Below are positions 11,541-22,714 of a stretch of DNA of 64,000 nt, in pieces. A program made the position numbers and the translations under genes. A model generated the notes under the pieces. The model worked only from the letters and a program-made list of their open reading frames with translations. It ran no database searches and was not told the DNA's origin. The stretch lies in the NCBI RefSeq assembly GCF_000715075.1, contig NC_134094.1, forward strand, positions 82,289,120-82,353,119, written 5' to 3'. Source of the stretch: Nicotiana tabacum. Lineage: Eukaryota > Streptophyta > Magnoliopsida > Solanales > Solanaceae. The stretch's first letter is position 1, and every line of letters starts with the position of its first letter.

Positions 11541-13188
11541 TTAACATGAAGAATTGGATGAAAGAGTTGTTGCAGAAGATGTTCTAGGAGATGATGGTGC
11601 ATGTTTCAAGATCACAGGGGGTAATATGCTGTTTTTTCTCCTTTCTTGCTCTTTGATTAATTCACTTGCAACTATCTTCAACTTGTCCAAATTTGAATTC
11701 TCAACCAACTTCTTCCCTTGAAATAAGACACATTCCACATTCTTTTGCCCTAACATTTCCTCTGCAATGACCACCATTTTCCTCATTCTTTCACCTTTGC
11801 TTATGTTTTCCTCTTTAATTATTTGATTTCTCTTCCCAACAATTCCATTTCCTTGAATTCGTACATAGTTATTTTTCCTAGATTGTCCAAATGCCATTGA
11901 TACAGCTTGGTCTACCTGCATTTTTTTCGCATAAAAAATTATTAGCCTTTGTCCGTACATGGAATATTATCAAGTCAAGACAAAATTTATTACAGTATAA
12001 AAAAGATTGCGAACTAAAGTTCCTAATTTTATAATACAAAAGTTAGGTGACCTTGTTGAAACATTTAATGTGTACTATTTTTATCTAAATGCCATTAAAT
12101 AATGTGAGGTCCCATGCCAAAAGAAAGGTTTTTAATCAATAAATCTCATTAATTCCAAAATACCTACTATTCTAATTAGGAAGTATTTTAAAGATAGCAA
12201 TTATTACTACTCCTTCAATTGATTAAAATACTAAAAATAATTTGCATGAACCAAGAAGACATACCATGTCGGCAGTTCCATCTCCGGCAATCTTAACGAA
12301 TGCCGCCGGCGACGACATCACATTTCCGGTGCCGGAATCTGAATCTCCATTTCCCAAAGAAACTACTAACAAATCTTCAACTCCATTAGCAAATGGGAAC
12401 TCTTGCTTGTTATTGAGGACATGTGTAATAGCTGCAGCGGTTGGATTAGTCATCGCAATTCCACCACCAACGGCTGTGATCTTCGTCCTACAATCAACAG
12501 ACTTTATATCCACCGCACGATCAGCCATCGTGGCCCCACATACATCAGCCATCGTGAAATCACAGCCATCCATTTCCAACGCATCAGCGCGCGAAAAAAC
12601 AAATGGCGCCCCAGTAGTAAGATCGTAACATGGGATTAAAACTGCTTTCATCGTATCTTTTAACGTTAAATCCCCGAATACTTTCCGAAACACCTTCGCC
12701 GGTCGGGAAAATCGCCGGAAAACTCCAGTCTTGAAACTCCGGGAAATTTTCCGACCATTCTCGACAACAAAATCAAGAGCTTCCTTTGCAGTAAACATAG
12801 GAACCCCATCATTCCCACGTGTGAACAAAAGACCGGCGAGTACACCGCCGGCGCCGGAACCAGCGACAACATCGAAAAAATCAGCAATATGAGCATTTGG
12901 TTTTCCCGATTTCTGGCGAAGGGTATCTTCCAAGTGGGTCAAAGATTTTCCGGCGAGGACACCATCAGTGGACCCACCAGCATCAATTGTCAAAATTCTG
13001 ACTTTTCCGGTGCCGACATTCTTGTTTCCGGCGAACGGAGCTGATAAATTTTTGTCTGAAGTTTTTATATCATCATAGCCAAAGAGGAATTTGTTTTCAA
13101 GAATGGAAAAAATTTCGTACGTGAGCTTATCAGTTTCCATGTTGGAGTCAAGCATTGAAATTGTTGTATTAACTGATGCAGCTGCCAT
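11541..13188 (-). CDS. Patatin-like phospholipase, pPLAIII / PLP9 type (two exons)
   Basis: The gene model is complement(join(11541..11915,12265..13188)). Exon 1 has 308 codons ending ...GADM-type codons ACATG before donor GTATGT. The 349-bp intron ends ATGCAG, both junctions are phase 0, and the product is 432 residues. The patatin fold is clear: oxyanion-loop region ILTIDAGGSTDG (residues 65-76), elbow VAGSGAGG (108-115), and AVGGGIAMTNPT (239-250). The usual GxSxG serine is replaced (GSGAG, Gly112) and the usual DGG/A is GGG. These changes mark pPLAIII proteins, called 'probable inactive' in naming although pPLAIII-beta is reported to hydrolyse acyl lipids. The C-terminus ends in a Ser-rich tail (SSPRTSSATTLSSNSS). 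It is the only intact host gene here, most likely cytosolic or membrane-associated, with a role in lipid turnover and cell growth. The start ATG follows an A-free 5' UTR context at 13188. Confidence 0.93.
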
Positions 13189-13321
13189 TTTTTGTAATTG
13201 GGGTGCTACAAAAACCTTTCTTTGATATAAAACAATGAACTTTCCTTTGTTTTGTTGTAATATATGAGCAAAGAAAATGGTTTTAGAAGAGAAGAATGAG
13301 TAATAGAGTTGACATACAAGT

Positions 13322-13331
13322 GTATATATAG
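13322..13331 (-). promoter_or_regulatory. Candidate TATA box of the patatin-like gene
   Basis: The minus strand reads CTATCTATATATACAC here, about 135-140 bases upstream of the ATG, leaving room for a 5' UTR of about 100 bases. Immediately upstream on the sense strand is a C-rich tract that includes 14 consecutive C (G run on plus, 13394-13407). The placement is reasonable but untested. Confidence 0.5.
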
Positions 13332-13407
13332 ATAGAGATGTAGAGAATTGTAAGCGTGGGGGTGTGTGGGGTAGAGGGGGTGAGGTGGACGGTGGGGGGG
13401 GGGGGGG

Positions 13408-14028
13408 TTAGTTTTGAGTATCGAAGAACATTCCTTGAGGCTATCGAGTATAGGAGATTAAATTGGAAGGGGTGTAGTTTGAAAAAGAAGAGAGAGGAAA
13501 AGGAAATTGGCGGCTAAATGTTTTAAGATTAAAGAAAGTCTTTTAGATTCCATAACTTTAAACTAATATAAGTATGGACCATATGTAACGTTTGGTTTGG
13601 GTTACTACTTTTTTTCTCGACTCGAATTCAAATTTTCTAACCTTCTTTGCTAGACTTTTGTGAAATGAAGAATAAGAAAAGGTTTAATCCTGCAAAGACA
13701 GAGTAGTGATCAACAAAGAACAGTTTGAATTACGACATCACAAGTTTGAATATAATGTCCTTTTAATTATTAACCTCATTAGGTCGTTTGACATTCCTCT
13801 TTTGTTTTTCAAGTTTCTTTTAATGTATTCTTTTGCCTAGAATGAAACTACGTTTACTATTATCGTAAAAATGTAATGGTAATGGTTAGCATCTTAACAT
13901 AAAAAATATCTCTAGATCATGGATACAAAATATGTAGGGCTAGATTTTTATCCCTTTTATCGTTTCTCAAAATGACAGCGTCAATAAGACATCTAACACA
14001 CAATCCTATTACTCAATTACCGTATAAT
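13408..14028. other. Intergenic upstream of the patatin-like gene
   Basis: About 620 bases of AT-rich sequence between the promoter and the left TIR of the Mutator-like element. No ORF, repeat or RNA gene is recognisable. Distal promoter elements may lie here, and the MULE end is now about 840 bases upstream of the start codon. Confidence 0.4.
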
Positions 14029-14205
14029 TGTGGAGTTCAGAATCAAAATGTGGTTCTTTTGGATTCAAATGACAAAAAAAAGTAGAAAAAATTGACTATC
14101 ATTTAATATATAACGCGGTTATTCACCGCGCTATACCTTAACGACACGTTTGTCCGTTAAGGTATATCGCGGTGAATAACCGCACGCTATATTTGAACTC
14201 AAAAT
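14029..14205. repeat. Left terminal inverted repeat of the MULE
   Basis: It is the reverse complement of 26970-27146 with scattered substitutions, matching from GTGGAG at 14030 to 'gctatatttgaact' at about 14205. It contains a 69-bp near-perfect palindrome (14115-14183). Confidence 0.9.
14115..14183. repeat. Hairpin-forming palindrome in the left TIR
   Basis: The left arm 'gcggttattcaccgcgctat' and onward to 14143 pairs with 14155-14183 ('...gcggtgaataaccgc') with very few mismatches around an 11-12-base centre. The same structure is present in the right TIR at 26989-27057. Confidence 0.9.
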
Positions 14206-14292
14206 TGGCGGGAGATATAGCGCAAATGTAACGCCTCGCGCTATATTTGAACTCAAAATTGGCGAGGGGTATAGCGCAAATGTAGCGCCTCC
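14185..14292. repeat. Subterminal 54-bp tandem repeat of the MULE
   Basis: Two 54-bp copies (14185-14238 and 14239-14292) each begin 'cgctatatttgaactc' and contain 'tatagcgcaaatgta(a/g)cgcct'. The TATAGCG/CGCTATA words within each unit are mutually inverted. They resemble words in the right subterminal region (26860-26920) and in the internal repeats at 22155-22625. Confidence 0.85.
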
Positions 14293-15432
14293 TATATATG
14301 TGCTATACCTACTTTTAAAAGCGGGTCATCTCCTTCCCCGACCACAAACCAGCAGCACACCCAAATCCCCAAACCAGCCCCCCTATTTTTTAAGCAAAAA
14401 AACTCCATTGGAGCCCACCCGTCCCACAAAAAGTGTATCTTCTCCGTATTATAGCAAGCTAACACCGGATCCAAGGCGTTGTCGTGTAGTGGATCTCGTA
14501 TATTACTCGTTTCGGCCCCAAATCATTAAATTTTCACATTTCAAAAAACTTTAAATCGAGGTATTCCGACTTACTTTTTGGTAAAACTCATGTATATAAA
14601 ATGCTTAGTAGTTATTTTTTACTATGGTCTATGCCTTTTTGTGATCATTTTGTGATTTAATTAATTTGTTATTTTTTATCCGGTTTAGATTATTTATGTG
14701 CTAAAAAATTAGTAAAAAAGATAAATTATTATTTTATGAATAATTAATGTTATATGTGATTTTAATATTGTACGTATATTAATATGTGACTTTATTGTTG
14801 TTTAGTGTCCTTTAGTGTTATGTTGTGCCCTAAATTGTAATGTAGTGCCATTTAGGCTAGTAAAACTGATAATAATTTTATCTTATGGTAGTTGACTTTG
14901 TTCATGGCCATTTAGAGTAGTGTTACTTTAGTAAAAAAAATGTTGGAAACTAACATATGAAATATTAATATAGAAAATTTATCAACCTAAGTATCTGTTA
15001 TATGAATAATTATTAAATTATCTTTGTAATTATTAAAATTAATTATTTAATTATCTGTTAACCCCAAAAATATCTGGAAAAAATGATAGTTCAAACATAA
15101 ACTCTCGAATTTTAGTCAACAAATGTAAGAAAATAACATAAAAATAACAATATAGAAAATTTGTCAAACTAAGTATTTTTATATGAATACTTATTAACTA
15201 TATCATGTATAGTTATGAAAATTAATTATTTAATTCTATTATATCCCAAACATAACTGAGTAAGAAACAAACATATAAAATAATAATATAGAAAATGTAT
15301 TAACCTAAGTAATAATATATAAAAATAAAAACTACATGCTCTCCTATAAAAACTATTGTAATATATTTAAAGATGTTAAACAATTAAACAAAAAATACTT
15401 TAATTAATATTGTTCAATTTACAGACATCGTC
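14293..15432 (+). other. Non-coding 5' region of the MULE's PMD gene
   Basis: Starts with a C-rich stretch (14325-14420) and then about 1 kb of very AT-rich sequence with no convincing coding frame. It lies between the TIR and the PMD start codon, so it is the likely promoter and leader. No TATA assignment is made because TATA-like words are everywhere. Confidence 0.4.
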
Positions 15433-17339
15433 ATGGAGGTTCTCCTTGTACATCCCGGACCTGCATCTAGAGAGCTACTGTTTTTACAGGGCAACCATAG
15501 GTCTTCACACATCTGGGATAGGCATTGTCTGTCCCAATCATTTCACCCCAGACGTATAGACGATATGTGAGAATTTATTAGGGACCACCCACTGCATCCC
15601 CGTATAGTTAGACGCCTTCAGGATACTGGTTTCTACAGGATCATAGAGCTCAGCCAGTTGCAGTTCGACTGGGCGTTGATCACGGCTATGATAGAGCGGT
15701 GGCGACCGGAGACGCACACATTTCATCAACCCATCGGCGAGACTACCATCACGCTTGAGGACGTGAAGGTTCTTTTCGGACTGCATGTTGATGGTATACG
15801 TGTAGCTTACCCGCATGCTCTTAGAGATTATAGGGGATTGGATTACCTTTATATGGTGCAGCGACTCAGCGGTTTCCAGCCAGCGGAGCCAAATACATTG
15901 AGTGGGGCCAGTCGATTACAGCTGACGCCCATTCGATAGCATTTGGTGGCGATGAATGTGGAGATTACGGATGATTCACCGCCAGAGGATATCGACCGAC
16001 ACACGAGACTGTTGTTGTTGCTAATATTTGGTGGTATATTGTTCCCGAACACTTCGGGAAACCTAGTCTGCTTGAGATTTCTACTTCATATGGAGCGGCT
16101 AGATGATTTATCTGGTTATAGTTGGGGTGCTGCTATTCTAGATTACCTGCATAGACAGATGTGCTGGGCGTGCATGGGCACCCAGAGAGACGTTCCCGGA
16201 TTTTTACCGCTGCTGTAGGTGAAAACATAGTCAATTCTTTTCATGATTATAACATACATAGTAAAAAAAATACCTTAAATTTTACGTCCATAATCTATAT
16301 TTGGTTTGGGCCTGGGAGCGGTTCCTGCAGTTCCTGCCACCTCTACCACGGATCGCTCAAGATGCACCACCTCCATTGTTTCTCCCTTTAGCTTGCAGGT
16401 GGGTTGATAGGCGAGGCTACGCACGCGAGGTCGAGGCTCGACATCATCTCCCTTATTACAGGGATTTGTTGGATTTACTTAAAGGCGCGCATGTATATAT
16501 ATACTTAAGTTTACTTGGCCTGGCTTGATATGTGTTGCGTTTACTCATGATTCTTGTCACTACCCCAAATTTCCTCTGTATGAGGTCGTGATGGAACCTA
16601 GTTTCTAAGACTAGGTAAGCCTATCAATGCGAAATAATCATAAATATCTGAAATAAATAAACTACCATTCAATTAATTTCATCTCCCAAAACCCGGTAGA
16701 AATAAGTCACAAGCTTCTATGAATTTATTCTCTATGTCTCTATATATTGGAGTCTAAATCAAATAAGGAAGACAACATAGTAAGATAGAAGGAGACTCCG
16801 GAGTCTGCAGACGCTGGCAGATATACCTCGAAGTCTCCTCGTTCAACTAGTTTACTGATGCCTGGTCTGAAAAGGTGTACCTGGATCTGCACAAAAAGAT
16901 GTGCAGAAGCGTAGTATGAGTACACCACAACGGTACCCAGTAAGTGCCAAGCCTAACCTCGGTAGAGTAGTGACGAGGTCAGGTCAGGCTCTACTGGAAA
17001 ATAATAATAGTATGGTAAAATGTTAACAATATAATAAAATAAATGACAATGGAATGAATTAAGTAGCAGGTCACCATTTAATTACATACAATAATGACAA
17101 TTAATATCTCGTGGAAACAAACAAAATTTCCTTTCAACCTTAAGAAAATCACAACAAATAATCAAAGGCAATTGTGGCCATAAATCAATATCAATAAGGG
17201 CACTCCCGAGGTACCTCCTTGTAGTCCCAAATCATAAATAAATTCACAATATCTCATTTTTTTATCTCACCGCGGGAGTCTTTACAATTTATTTTAAAGA
17301 AAATATTTTTTTCGAAATAGCATCCCGTGTTTTAGCCAT

Positions 17340-17460
17340 CCTTATCACATCGCATGACTTCTAGTAGTTCCTCCTACTAGCCACGCGTATCAAGCCACCC
17401 TTATCTCACCGCATGCGTTTCAATACCCAGACCTTATACCACCGCATGCGTATCAATATC
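17340..17460. repeat. 'accgcatgcg' short tandem repeats in the solo LTR
   Basis: The phrase 'ttatctcaccgcatgcg(t)(a/t)tcaat' and variants recurs about four times, each near GCATGC. It occupies the same relative place in the LTR as the 'ttgcggcgtgcaacccg' array of the 52751 and 61089 LTRs, but is unrelated in sequence. Confidence 0.7.
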
Positions 17461-18589
17461 ACAATATATCACAATTTGCACCTCAAGTGCTCAAATAATT
17501 TAACTTACCAAAATAATTCAACAATAATGTTTTTCACAATAAAGAGCTCACGGCTCATGCCAAAATAAATCATCAATAATAGTTTTTCACAATAAAGAGC
17601 TCACGGCTCCATCACAATGAGTACGAAAATCTTACAAAAATATTCAGGAATAAATAATTCAGCAAAATAATATTTCAAAATCTTTAATACGTTGCTTCAA
17701 TATTAAATTTAAAATGTCAAATACTTCATATTAATAATATTTATTTTAAAGAAAATCAATCTTTAAATAATGTACAGAATAAAAGAAACCAAGTTCCAAC
17801 TAAACAGGTAAAACAATTAGCAGGAAAAAAGGCCAAGCAAATTTAAAGTATATAAATCAAATCAATGATGGAGAATATAATAAGATTTAATAATTTAATT
17901 AATATGCAACAGTGATATACTCAATATAAAAACATAATCCTTCACATTTAACCCGTGTACACACTCGTCACCTCGTATACATGACTTTCATCACATTACA
18001 ATTAATACCAATTCTAGGAAAAGTTTTTACTACACAAGGTTAGACAAGTCACTTACCTCGACTTGATCCAATTTAATCAAGTAATATGCCTTTTCCTCGA
18101 TTTTTCGACTCCGATCGACTCGAATCTAGTCATAATTAATTCGATACAGCTAACAAAAATTAAAGGAATCAATTTCATAAAAAGATACTATATTTTTCAA
18201 TAAAATCCGAAATTAACTCAAAAATTGCCCGTCGGATCCACGTCTCGGAATCCGAAAAACTTATAAAATCGGACAACCCATTTAATTACGAGTCCAACCA
18301 TACCAGTTTCACTCAAATCCGACTCTGAATCGACACTGAAATCTTAAAAATTCGTTTCTATGAGATTTCTAAAATTTGCCCAAAATTTCAATCTCAAAAC
18401 ACTAATTAAATGGTGAAAATAATGATATATTTGTGTATATAGACCGAATCCGAGTTAGAATCACTTACCCCCAATATTTTTCCTTGAAAATCTATCAAAA
18501 ATCGCCTCTGCTCAAGCTCCAGTTTGTTAAAAATGGCGAAAGGGACGAATTCCCTCTTTTATAAATCTACCTAGGCAGCCTTTGGAATT

Positions 18590-18870
18590 CGGCCTCGATC
18601 GTGGCTTCGATCATGGCCCTCGAGCCTAGGCCTCGATCGTGGCTTCGATCACAGGCTCGAGCCTGGACCTCGGTCATGGCCTCGATTATGGCATCGAGCC
18701 TGGTCCTTCGAACATGGCCTCGATCATGGCATCGTGGCTCGGCCTTCAATCATGGCATCGATCTTGAGTCTCGTCTCTGGCTTCGACCCTGGCCGTCGAC
18801 CCTGGGCTCGATATTTGGGCTCGACCCTGGGCTCGGTGTCTAGGCTCGATCTTGGGCTCGATCACAGCCT
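18590..18870. repeat. GC-rich 'ggcctcgatcatggc' repeat island in the solo LTR
   Basis: About a dozen degenerate units of 'cctcgatcatgg'/'cctcgatcgtgg' alternate with 'ggctcgagcctgg', giving many ATCGAT/TCGA palindromic words. Translations of this stretch are repeats, not genes. Confidence 0.8.
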
Positions 18871-21609
18871 AGAATATCCAGCAAAAGAGAAAAATTGCAG
18901 TTGCTTTTTAAGTCCAATATTTGATCCGTTAACCATCTGAAACTCACCCGAGGCCCTCGGGACCTCAACCAAATATACCAACAAGTCCTAAAACATCATA
19001 CGAACTGATTTAAAATCTCAAATCACATAAAACGACGCTAAAACCGCGAATCCTGCTCCAATTCAAGCTTAATGAAACTTAGAATTTCTAACTTCTATAT
19101 TCGATGTCGAAACCTATCAAATCAAGTCCGATTGACCTCAAATTTTGCACACAAGTCATAAATGACATAACGGAGCTATAAAAATTTTTGGAACTGGATT
19201 CCGACCTCGATATCAAAAATTCAACTCACCGGTCAAACTTCCAAGCTTTAATTTCTATTTTAGCCATTTCAAGCCTAATTTCACTACGGACTTCCAAATA
19301 AAATTTCAGTCACGCTCCTAAATCCAAAATCACCATGCCGAGCTGTTGGAATTATTAAAATTCTATTTTGGGGTCGTTTGTACATAATTCGACATCCGGT
19401 CACTATTTGAACTTAAGCTTTTAAAACCTTTATTTTTTCATCAAAATTTCATATCTCGGGCTAGGGATCTCAGAATTTGATTCCGGGCATACGTCCAAGT
19501 CCCAAATCACGATACGGACCTACCAAAACTGTTAAAACACTGATTCTAGTCTGTTTGCTCAAAATATTGACCAAAGTCAACTCAGTTGAGTTTTAAAGCT
19601 CTAATTCACATTTTAATCCATTTTTCACATAAAAATATTCCGAATAATTTTACGGACTATGCACGCAAGTCGAGTAATGATAAATAGTACTTTTCATGGT
19701 CTTAGAACACATAATTAATTATTAACTTTAAAGATGATATTTTGGGTCATCACAATTCGTGTATTTATTAAATAGTTCGTATGGAGGCCATACAGTGACG
19801 CGCTCATAGCTGGTTTGCCCGATTATTGCTCCCGCGGCCGAGCTATGTGTAGCTCTTCCGTCCCACTGATATGTCTCGATATTGTCGAGCATCATGCCAC
19901 CGAGAGAGTCCTTCACTAGTTTGGTCACCCGCAACTTGTACCTATTCCGCCCACTTGGCATGGGACACATTACTAGCGGGAAGATCTTTGCAGGGTTGAC
20001 CAGACATACATGGCCTCGCTAGAGGCCCATGTTGAGGTTTGAGACTAGAGGTATGACTTGATTCCGCCATTCCCTTCACCTGACCGCATGGATGGCGAGC
20101 ATGGGTACATGGGTTGGTATCGCATCGTTACCCGACTTCTCGTCAGGAATCCCGTTCATCACGCTGGTGGTCGGTACATTCCATACGCTGGGAGGCATGA
20201 GGCAGTAGTATGTTATTTGTTATACTTACTTATAACGTTACATTATCCTTTCGTAATTAATATTTTACATGCTATGCAGGCTATTGGCTTACATCAGTTC
20301 TACCAGTTGGGACTGGAGATGCTACATCATACAGGCGAGGGAGCGGCAACTTTGCACGTGTTTGGTCATCGGGTTATTAATCTTGCTTCCACCATATTGA
20401 GACGTGCCCAAGAGGATGAGCGCTTAGGATACGAGGCTGCTTATGTCCCACCCGAGGAGTACCATCATGGGCCACCAGTAGAGCATGAACGTGGTAGACG
20501 TGGAAGGCGTGGCCAAAGAGGAAGGGGTGGCCCACGAGGTCATGGTGGTCGGCGAGGACGACGTTCCCAACAAGGGGAATTGAGGCACCCGTGGAGGATA
20601 TTAGAGATGATCAGCCGGGTGAACACCCTGAGCCACACGATGCTCCTCATAATATGCTGTCATTTAGCCTTCAGCTATCGCTAGGGACTTCGCAGGTGAC
20701 CCCGTCATCTCCATTGTTAGTTGCGGGCATGACCATTATGCGGCAGGAGAGGGATCAGTATTTTCCTGATCCCCCAGAGCCATTGATGGTTGTTGTTGAT
20801 TGTCCGATACGAGAGGTGCATAGTGGGCGACGACTAAGTTATTTATCATCACCGAAGGATGTTGAGGATTTTTCACATACTTCATCTACTCCAGTGCACC
20901 TCGATGTTCTGACAAAGCATTGTGGCGCTACTCAGACGCAGGTTTGTTGGTATTACTATTATTTCAATTTATTTTTATGTCATTGATTAGTCAGTAATAT
21001 CTAAAGTGTTTTTATTTTTTTAAAGATTTCGTCATCGCCCGTCAGGAGGCCACATTGTGAGATACTGACTTGCCGGAGACGGATGATTTTATTCAGGAGC
21101 CCGCTGAGACCATGGTATGACCATTAGATTTTTTTTTTGCTAACACGTACGTTAGTATTTTATATTTCATATACTAAAATATCTTATTATTCTTTAGTTT
21201 ACCGCTGGCCCAATGATCACTTCTACCGAGTCTGCCAGCCTTACTAATGATCATGTTGTAGTGCATCCTGCGATAAAGAGGCAACGTAATGAGGATGATC
21301 CTGATAGCGTAGCCGGGCGAGATGGGATGCGCCCCGGGCTAGCCAATTCTTTAAAGCATACAGGCTGTGGGACTCATTGATATGTATTATTAGTTGTATA
21401 TATGACATTAAATATATAATAGCAACATTAATTATGTTTTACATAATTTGCGCATGTATTTTTATTTCTTGGTTTATTTATTAGTTTAACATTAGAACAC
21501 AAAAAAATAACAGCTTAACATAAATTTAAATTCGTTACCAATTAAAGATAATACATGACACGTACAATATAAAAATAAAATATTACAGTAAACGCATCCA
21601 TGTGTTTGT

Positions 21610-22038
21610 TTAGTCACTATCTCCCATTATTCTATGCTTCAACCACTTAAATTTCTTTTCCAACCTATTTTTTTCTTCTGCCTCTTTTAGTTTCTCCTTC
21701 ACTGCCGCAAGTTGTTCTTGTAGTTTCAGGATCAGGAGTTCGTATTCACAATTTAGATTATGTTTAGCAAACATGATTTGTAGTATTCATGGTTAATTGG
21801 TTCATCATACCATTCTTCAAAATCACATTGATTTTTGTCCTACAAATGGGAGATTAACACAAGACTATTAATTAACATATTATATAAAAGGTATTAACAA
21901 ATATTTTTTCCAAGAATAATAACTTACAACTTGTTTACACATCCAACGTATTCACCCTAGATTGCAATTTGACCAACATGGCTTCAAAATGGCACGTTTG
22001 CCACAGTAACACCTCGGTACGTCATTGCGTCCAGACAT
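21610..22038 (-). pseudogene. GRF-type zinc finger, coiled-coil protein of the MULE
   Basis: The model is complement(join(21610..21839,21928..22038)). ATG at 22038 opens MSGRNDVPRCYCGKRAILKP, then CWSNCNLG, a stop (TGA), and IRWMCKQV. The CxCG ... NxG ... C spacing is that of a GRF zinc finger. Donor GTAAGT follows at 21927, acceptor TAG at 21841-21840. Exon 2 starts DKNQCDFEEWYDEPINHEYY and, after a frameshift near 21757, has a heptad-rich tail (LQEQLAAVKEKLKEAEEKNR) ending at a TAA at 21610. GRF fingers bind single-stranded nucleic acid in some proteins. Small GRF plus coiled-coil proteins are common near plant transposons. Its N-terminal half is transcribed divergently from the unknown gene at 22715 and converges on the PMD gene. 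Confidence 0.82.
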
Positions 22039-22154
22039 GTCGTAATGCTCGAAAATGAAAAATTAATGGAAAGTTTTTCTATTCGTTTCGTTACAACGCA
22101 AATAATAACTAAAATGCGCGAGATTTTTATAGTCAGCTAAGAGTAATTTTAGGT

Positions 22155-22625
22155 TACATAACGCATATTAGTGAGGCATTTATTCAGATCGACAGCTTTT
22201 TCAGGTCGACATGACAATACACATAGTGCATATTGGTGAGGCGCTATGTTTCGATAGATAATGATTCTTTCGGGTACAAGTGGGTCCATTTTTTTCAGAT
22301 CGACAACTTTTTCAGGCAAACATGACAATACACATAGCGTATATTGGTGAGGAGCTATGTTTCGCGTGATAATAATTCTTTCGGGTATAAGTAGGTCCAG
22401 CCTTTTCAAGTCGATAGCCTTTTCAGACCGACGCTTTTTCAGGTCGACATGACAATACACATAGCGCATATTGGTGATGCGATATGTTTCGTGTGATAAT
22501 GATTCTTTTGGGTACAAGTGGGTCTAGCTTTTTCAGGTCGACAACTTTTTCAGATCGACAACTTTTTCAGGTTCACATGACAATACACTTAACGCATATT
22601 GGTGATGCGCTATGTCTAATATATA
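22155..22625. repeat. About 120-bp tandem repeats between two divergent MULE genes
   Basis: Five copies of 'cat(a/t)(g/a)(c/t)g(c/t)atattggtga' begin near 22158, 22225, 22338, 22458 and 22582, the later ones about 115-124 bp apart. Typical units read CATAGCGC-atattggtgag-GCGCTATG, an inverted repeat, followed by 'gattctttcgggtacaagtgggtc' and 'tttttcaggtcgacaac'. The array fills the gap between the GRF gene start (minus) and the unknown gene (plus). Confidence 0.88.
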
Positions 22626-22714
22626 AGTTCGTGCAGTTTAGTTCTTCTTAAATTGAACCAAGAGATCAGTATTCAAAGACCATTTGAAGAACCATTACAA
22701 CATCCATTTCAAAA

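Larger units (their letters stand above)
16555..19754 (-). mobile_element. Solo LTR (chromovirus family) inside the PMD gene
   Basis: It begins TGTCACTACCCCAAATTTCC and ends TTTTGGGTCATCACA, matching the ends of the LTRs at 52751 and 55804. It is flanked by ATTCT (16550-16554) and ATTCG (19755-19759), a one-mismatch 5-bp duplication. Length is 3,200 bp with no internal gag-pol, so it arose by LTR-LTR recombination. Orientation is by analogy with the chromovirus here, whose sense strand is minus. It lies in what looks like a PMD intron. Confidence 0.88.
15433..21380 (+). pseudogene. Plant mobile domain (PMD/MAIN-like) protein of the MULE
   Basis: Exon 1 runs 15433-16218, with in-frame stops at 15568, 15937 and 16216. 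It carries the PMD core: DWALITAMIERWRPETHTFH, LEDVKVLFGLHVDG, and LLLLIFGGILFPNTSGNLV. The next coding piece is about 16300-16487 (WAWERFLQFLPPLPRIAQ). The gene is then split by the solo LTR at 16555-19754. It resumes at 19776 (FVWRPYSDALIAGLPDYCS) to 20204, with stops including TAG codons where Gln is usual. It continues from 20280 (AIGLHQFYQLGLEML) through an Arg-Gly-rich stretch (20490-20570) to about 20941, then 21027-21114, then 21198-21380, ending GLANSLKHTGCGTH-stop; this resembles the C-terminus of many such proteins. PMD proteins such as MAIN and MAIL1 act in the nucleus on silencing and genome stability. The role in the transposon is unknown. Splice sites besides 20204/20280 are less certain. 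Confidence 0.85.

Noticed and set aside
18567..18940. Frames on both strands in the GC-rich island of the solo LTR
   Set aside because: Repetitive translations of 'cctcgatcatgg' units; not a gene.
22149..22517. 122-codon minus-strand frame
   Set aside because: It is a translation of the 120-bp tandem repeats; its own sequence repeats with the DNA period and has no protein texture.
22155..22625. CRISPR-like array of repeats and spacers
   Set aside because: Units are contiguous and similar along their length, so there are no unique spacers; the genome is eukaryotic.
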